Source: CAZEAN01 sp964510225 (GTDB lineage Bacteria > Planctomycetota > Planctomycetia > Isosphaerales > Isosphaeraceae). Taken from it: a stretch of 34,504 nt of DNA. The position numbers and the translations under genes are program-made. The notes beneath the pieces were generated by a model. The model was not told where the DNA came from, did not search any database, and was given only the letters and a program-made list of their open reading frames with translations. The DNA is taken from positions 1-34,504 of the forward strand of contig CAZEAN010000062.1 in assembly GCA_964510225.1 (NCBI GenBank), in the 5' to 3' direction. Positions 32,108-34,504 of the stretch are shown here, in pieces (positions within the stretch are counted from its first letter, which is position 1; every line of letters starts with the position of its first letter).

Positions 32108-32415
32108 CAGAGCCCTCCCCTGAATCCTGAGTGGTAGTCTTGCGAATTTCCTCCGGCACCCTTGCGTTCATTGATGAATCACCAGGCAGTACACAACGCC
32201 CAGGATAACGGATGGACGTTCCGGTTTGTGATTCTAACCAATGCGGCCCCGTTGATGGGTACTCTCAAATCGCAGACCTAGACCACCTCATGGTGCGAAG
32301 GACCGGGACCTTCCAGCTCTATTACATTCTTGGTTGTGCTATGGTATGCTCAACTGTTTTACCCTGCGGGTAAGTCCGCTGAGGTTGATCGCTAGCCTGG
32401 AAAATAGGTCTGCAA
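32108..32415. other. Gap upstream of the Mrr gene
   Basis: About 300 bases with no believable gene; it contains only the predicted promoter of the endonuclease gene. Confidence 0.45.
32322..32350 (+). promoter_or_regulatory. Possible promoter of the Mrr-type endonuclease
   Basis: TTACAT (32322-32327), an ideal 17-base spacer and TATGCT (32345-32350) match a vegetative promoter, 65 bases before the start codon. Confidence 0.35.
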
Positions 32416-33279
32416 ATGAATGAAGTGCCAACCCACATCCAGCTAATTGAAGCTGTATACCAAGCACTACACGAACTAGGCGGCTCAGGTTCGATTGACG
32501 AAATCTATGAAAAAGTCACTGAGATCCTTAGTTTGTCAGACCATATACTCTCTGTTCCGCATAACTCAGAAGAGAGTAATAGAACCGAAGTTCAATACCG
32601 TCTCGCTTGGGCACGCACGTACCTGAAGATCCACGGCTCATTGGAAAACTCGAGCCGAGGTGTCTGGGCAATCGCACCCGACAGAAGACAAATACAGACA
32701 ATCGACGCCCAAGAGGTCGTTCAGCGTGTTCGCGAGCTTCGGAAGAAAGCGAACAATCAAGAGCCCGCCACCAATAAAGCAGACCCGATCGATGATGATA
32801 GCCCTGATGAAGCACAAGCCTGGCGCGAGGCGCTTCATTTTGTCCTCACACAGAAACTGAAACCTGATGCCTTCGAACGGCTAATCCAGCGTCTCTTACG
32901 TGAGTCCGGGTTTATCCACGTAGAAGTTACAGGTAAGTCAGGCGACGGCGGTATCGACGGCAAGGGAATCGCTCGAATCAATGGCATACTGAGCTTCCAC
33001 GTCATTTTCCAATGCAAGCGCTATCAAGGCAGCGTCACTGCTGGCCATGTCCGCGACTTTCGTGGTGCGATGGTTGGACGTGCCGATAAAGGCTTGCTCA
33101 TCACCACTGGTACCTTCACACGAGATGCAGTCCGCGAAGCAACTCGCGATGGCGCGCCCCCAATTGATCTCATTGATGGTGACCAACTTGCAGACAAACT
33201 GAAAGAACTAAGGATCGGGATTGAAACAAGGGTGGTTGAAGAAGTGACCGTCATTGAAGACTGGTTCCTTACACTCTGA
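32416..33279 (+). CDS. Mrr-type restriction endonuclease
   Basis: A 287-residue protein with the domain order of Mrr: an N-terminal winged-helix recognition domain (about 1-90, ending RGVWAIAPD), a charged linker, and a PD-(D/E)xK nuclease domain (about 140-275). The catalytic residues are in DAFERLIQRLLRESGF (helix with the conserved Glu), GDGGIDG (Asp181) and QCKRYQG (Gln199, Lys201). Mrr proteins form type IV systems that cleave methylated DNA; the Q-x-K form is normal for that clade. No methylase or specificity subunit is nearby, consistent with a stand-alone type IV enzyme. The flank on the right is AT-rich, suggesting acquisition by transfer. No good ribosome site precedes ATG 32416. 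Confidence 0.88.
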   Translation: MNEVPTHIQLIEAVYQALHELGGSGSIDEIYEKVTEILSLSDHILSVPHNSEESNRTEVQYRLAWARTYLKIHGSLENSSRGVWAIAPDRRQIQTIDAQEVVQRVRELRKKANNQEPATNKADPIDDDSPDEAQAWREALHFVLTQKLKPDAFERLIQRLLRESGFIHVEVTGKSGDGGIDGKGIARINGILSFHVIFQCKRYQGSVTAGHVRDFRGAMVGRADKGLLITTGTFTRDAVREATRDGAPPIDLIDGDQLADKLKELRIGIETRVVEEVTVIEDWFLTL

Positions 33280-33541
33280 TGCACAACGAAAAAGCAACTT
33301 ACAGATTACATCAAATGCAGAAATGACTTATTTCTAACCCATTACTTTCACATGCAATTATATTAGAACACTGAACACAAACCTTAATTAGGCATCCAGA
33401 CCATACACTTGTAATCATTGTGGATAATAGACAGACTTGGCATCAGAATCTTAAGGTTAACTGAACGAAATCTACATCTTGGGTTTGGCTTAACGTGGTT
33501 CCCAATAACACAAGCCACCCCGAATCATTACAGAGTTGAAG
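33280..33541. other. AT-rich gap beyond the Mrr gene
   Basis: This stretch is visibly richer in A and T than the rest of the window and has no gene or hairpin of note. It fits a transfer boundary or a promoter zone for the next gene. Confidence 0.4.
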
Positions 33542-34003
33542 ATGTCAGCGACCGACCCCTTGAGAAGCCCGTTTACACGTGCCAGAGGTGGTGTCCTGGA
33601 GGGTGCCACTATTGGATGCTTCCTCCTCTTATTCCGATTTGCCCGGTTCTGGTGGAAAGGCAACGGCTTGGAGGAGTTCCAGGCTCACCTGGGTGAGGCT
33701 GGGCTTTACAGTGCAATCGTCATCGTCTCGACATCCTACATCTTTGGAGTTGGTCGGGGGATAAGTGGCGGATGGCTCGGGTCACTGGCGGGCGCGGCAA
33801 CACTGGGTATCGCTGGAATCTGGATTGGTGGTCAAGTCTTTCCGATGGCAACTGGGCTATTGGTTGGGCTCCTCGCACCGCTCGGACTCGGTGCGTTGAC
33901 CGGTGCTTTGCTTGGTGCGTTTCTTGAACGCTTCTTCACCAAGCGGGGTGCAATGCAGTCAGATCAAGCTCCCTCTGCAGAAAACCGACCTGGAGAAGAA
34001 TAA
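33542..34003 (+). CDS. Small glycine-rich membrane protein
   Basis: A 153-residue protein from ATG 33542 (a TTG two codons earlier is possible). The first 35 residues are basic, with SPFTRARGGVLEGATIGC leading into the first hydrophobic segment. Three or more further hydrophobic segments (LYSAIVIVSTSYIFGVGRGI, then a long stretch with GLGALTGALLGAFLERFF) are rich in glycine-alanine packing motifs. The end is charged and flexible (KRGAMQSDQAPSAENRPGEE). It should be an inner-membrane protein; I do not recognise a family. It follows the AT-rich gap and precedes a hairpin and the sulfatase gene. Confidence 0.6.
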   Translation: MSATDPLRSPFTRARGGVLEGATIGCFLLLFRFARFWWKGNGLEEFQAHLGEAGLYSAIVIVSTSYIFGVGRGISGGWLGSLAGAATLGIAGIWIGGQVFPMATGLLVGLLAPLGLGALTGALLGAFLERFFTKRGAMQSDQAPSAENRPGEE

Positions 34004-34027
34004 GCTTCATCAGCACTCCACTGCTGG

Positions 34028-34082
34028 AAGTGGGATGAAGGTTTGAAAGTCACCGAAGTAGGTCCTCGCAGTGATCCCACTT
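34028..34082 (+). terminator. Terminator-like hairpin after the small membrane protein
   Basis: AAGTGGGAT (34028-34036) and ATCCCACTT (34074-34082) pair perfectly over 9 bp with a 37-base loop, 25 bases beyond the stop codon. TTGTTGTACTTT follows. A tiny hairpin (CAGCA/TGCTG, 34011-34026) precedes it. Confidence 0.4.
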
Positions 34083-34234
34083 TTGTTGTACTTTGATCCC
34101 GTTAGACCAAGTTCAATGCAGCAAAGATCAAGTACAACACCAGAGCGCTCCTTGTGCGCGCCAGTCACGAGCGTGGATCCACTGGGACTTTCTTCTCGAG
34201 AGAGTTGGAACAGGCAACATTCGGGGCTCAGAGA

Positions 34235-34504
34235 ATGAACAACAATAAGCGCGGGGTTTGGGCAACGAGCATTTGTCTCTCTTTGGTCTTAGTTCTCAAC
34301 AGGATCACGACAGTTGCCGCTGCCGATGCAGAGCAATTACCAAACATCATCCTCATCTTTGCTGATGACTTGGGGTACGGTGATCTTTCATGCTACGGAC
34401 ACCCCTATGCTCAAACACCAGCGCTGGACCAACTCTCGGCTGAAGGGACTCTATTCACTCAATTCTACTTGACTGGCGTTACCTGTTGTCCGATCAGAAC
34501 GGTA
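34235..34504 (+). CDS. Secreted sulfatase, 5' part
   Basis: The first 90 codons of a gene cut by the window edge. A short basic start and hydrophobic core (TSICLSLVLVLN) ending near VAAADA form a signal peptide. The mature start is classic type I sulfatase: LPNIILIFADDLGYGDLSCY with the paired metal-binding Asp residues, then TPALDQLSAEGTLFTQFYLT and TCCPIRT, which contains the C-x-P-x-R site where Cys is turned into formylglycine. Such enzymes remove sulfate from polysaccharides outside the cytoplasm; planctomycetes have many. The substrate and remaining metal ligands lie beyond the window. Confidence 0.93.
   Translation, partial: MNNNKRGVWATSICLSLVLVLNRITTVAAADAEQLPNIILIFADDLGYGDLSCYGHPYAQTPALDQLSAEGTLFTQFYLTGVTCCPIRTV

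Overview
The window looks like a chromosomal segment of a planctomycete, most likely class Planctomycetia. The strongest pointers are an ECF-type sigma factor fused through a membrane helix to three repeats of the lipocalin-like TIGR03067 type, a membrane Ser/Thr kinase with a long extracytoplasmic beta-helix-like tail, a secreted sulfatase, a PEGA lipoprotein, and a small CPxC/HPxC protein of a kind I associate with this phylum. The DNA is moderately GC-rich, with more AT-rich gaps at the left end and around 33.3 kb. I see no tRNA, rRNA, CRISPR array, intact insertion sequence or phage module.

Layout. 0-1.8 kb: a small CPxC protein and an RRM RNA-binding protein on the minus strand, with long gaps. 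1.8-4.7 kb (+): a tripartite tricarboxylate transporter in which the binding protein (TctC) and small membrane subunit (TctB) are one polypeptide, followed by TctA. 4.8-9.9 kb (-): a tight three-gene unit made of a P1B-type metal ATPase fused to an HflK-like SPFH domain, then an HflC-like and a second HflK-like protein. 10.3-12.8 kb (+): PEGA lipoprotein, a radical-SAM protein behind a promoter with a perfect palindrome at the predicted start site, and a short-chain dehydrogenase. 12.9-18.9 kb (-): an ABC exporter-type protein with a degraded Walker A and signature motif, an ABC-2 type permease, acylphosphatase, and the Ser/Thr kinase. 19.1-22.8 kb (+): aroA, then an asparagine-synthetase-like protein and a radical-SAM protein that overlap by ATGA, preceded by a GntR-type palindrome. 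22.9-25.0 kb (-): a multi-spanning membrane protein carrying a DnaJ-type zinc finger. 25.6-27.0 kb (+): a beta-CASP RNA-processing nuclease with a TTG start. 27.0-28.0 kb (-): a fumarylacetoacetase-family hydrolase. 28.2-34.5 kb (+): the sigma factor fusion, an NfeD-like membrane protein, an Mrr-type restriction endonuclease, a small glycine-rich membrane protein, and the 5' end of a sulfatase.

Most genes look like single housekeeping or lineage-specific units. Three groups look functionally linked: TctCB-TctA (solute uptake), the ATPase-SPFH / HflC / HflK unit (three SPFH proteins tied to a metal pump, my best candidate for an undescribed system), and the AsnB-like/radical-SAM pair (probably ligation plus radical modification of an unknown substrate). 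All function calls rest on motif reading alone, with no database search.
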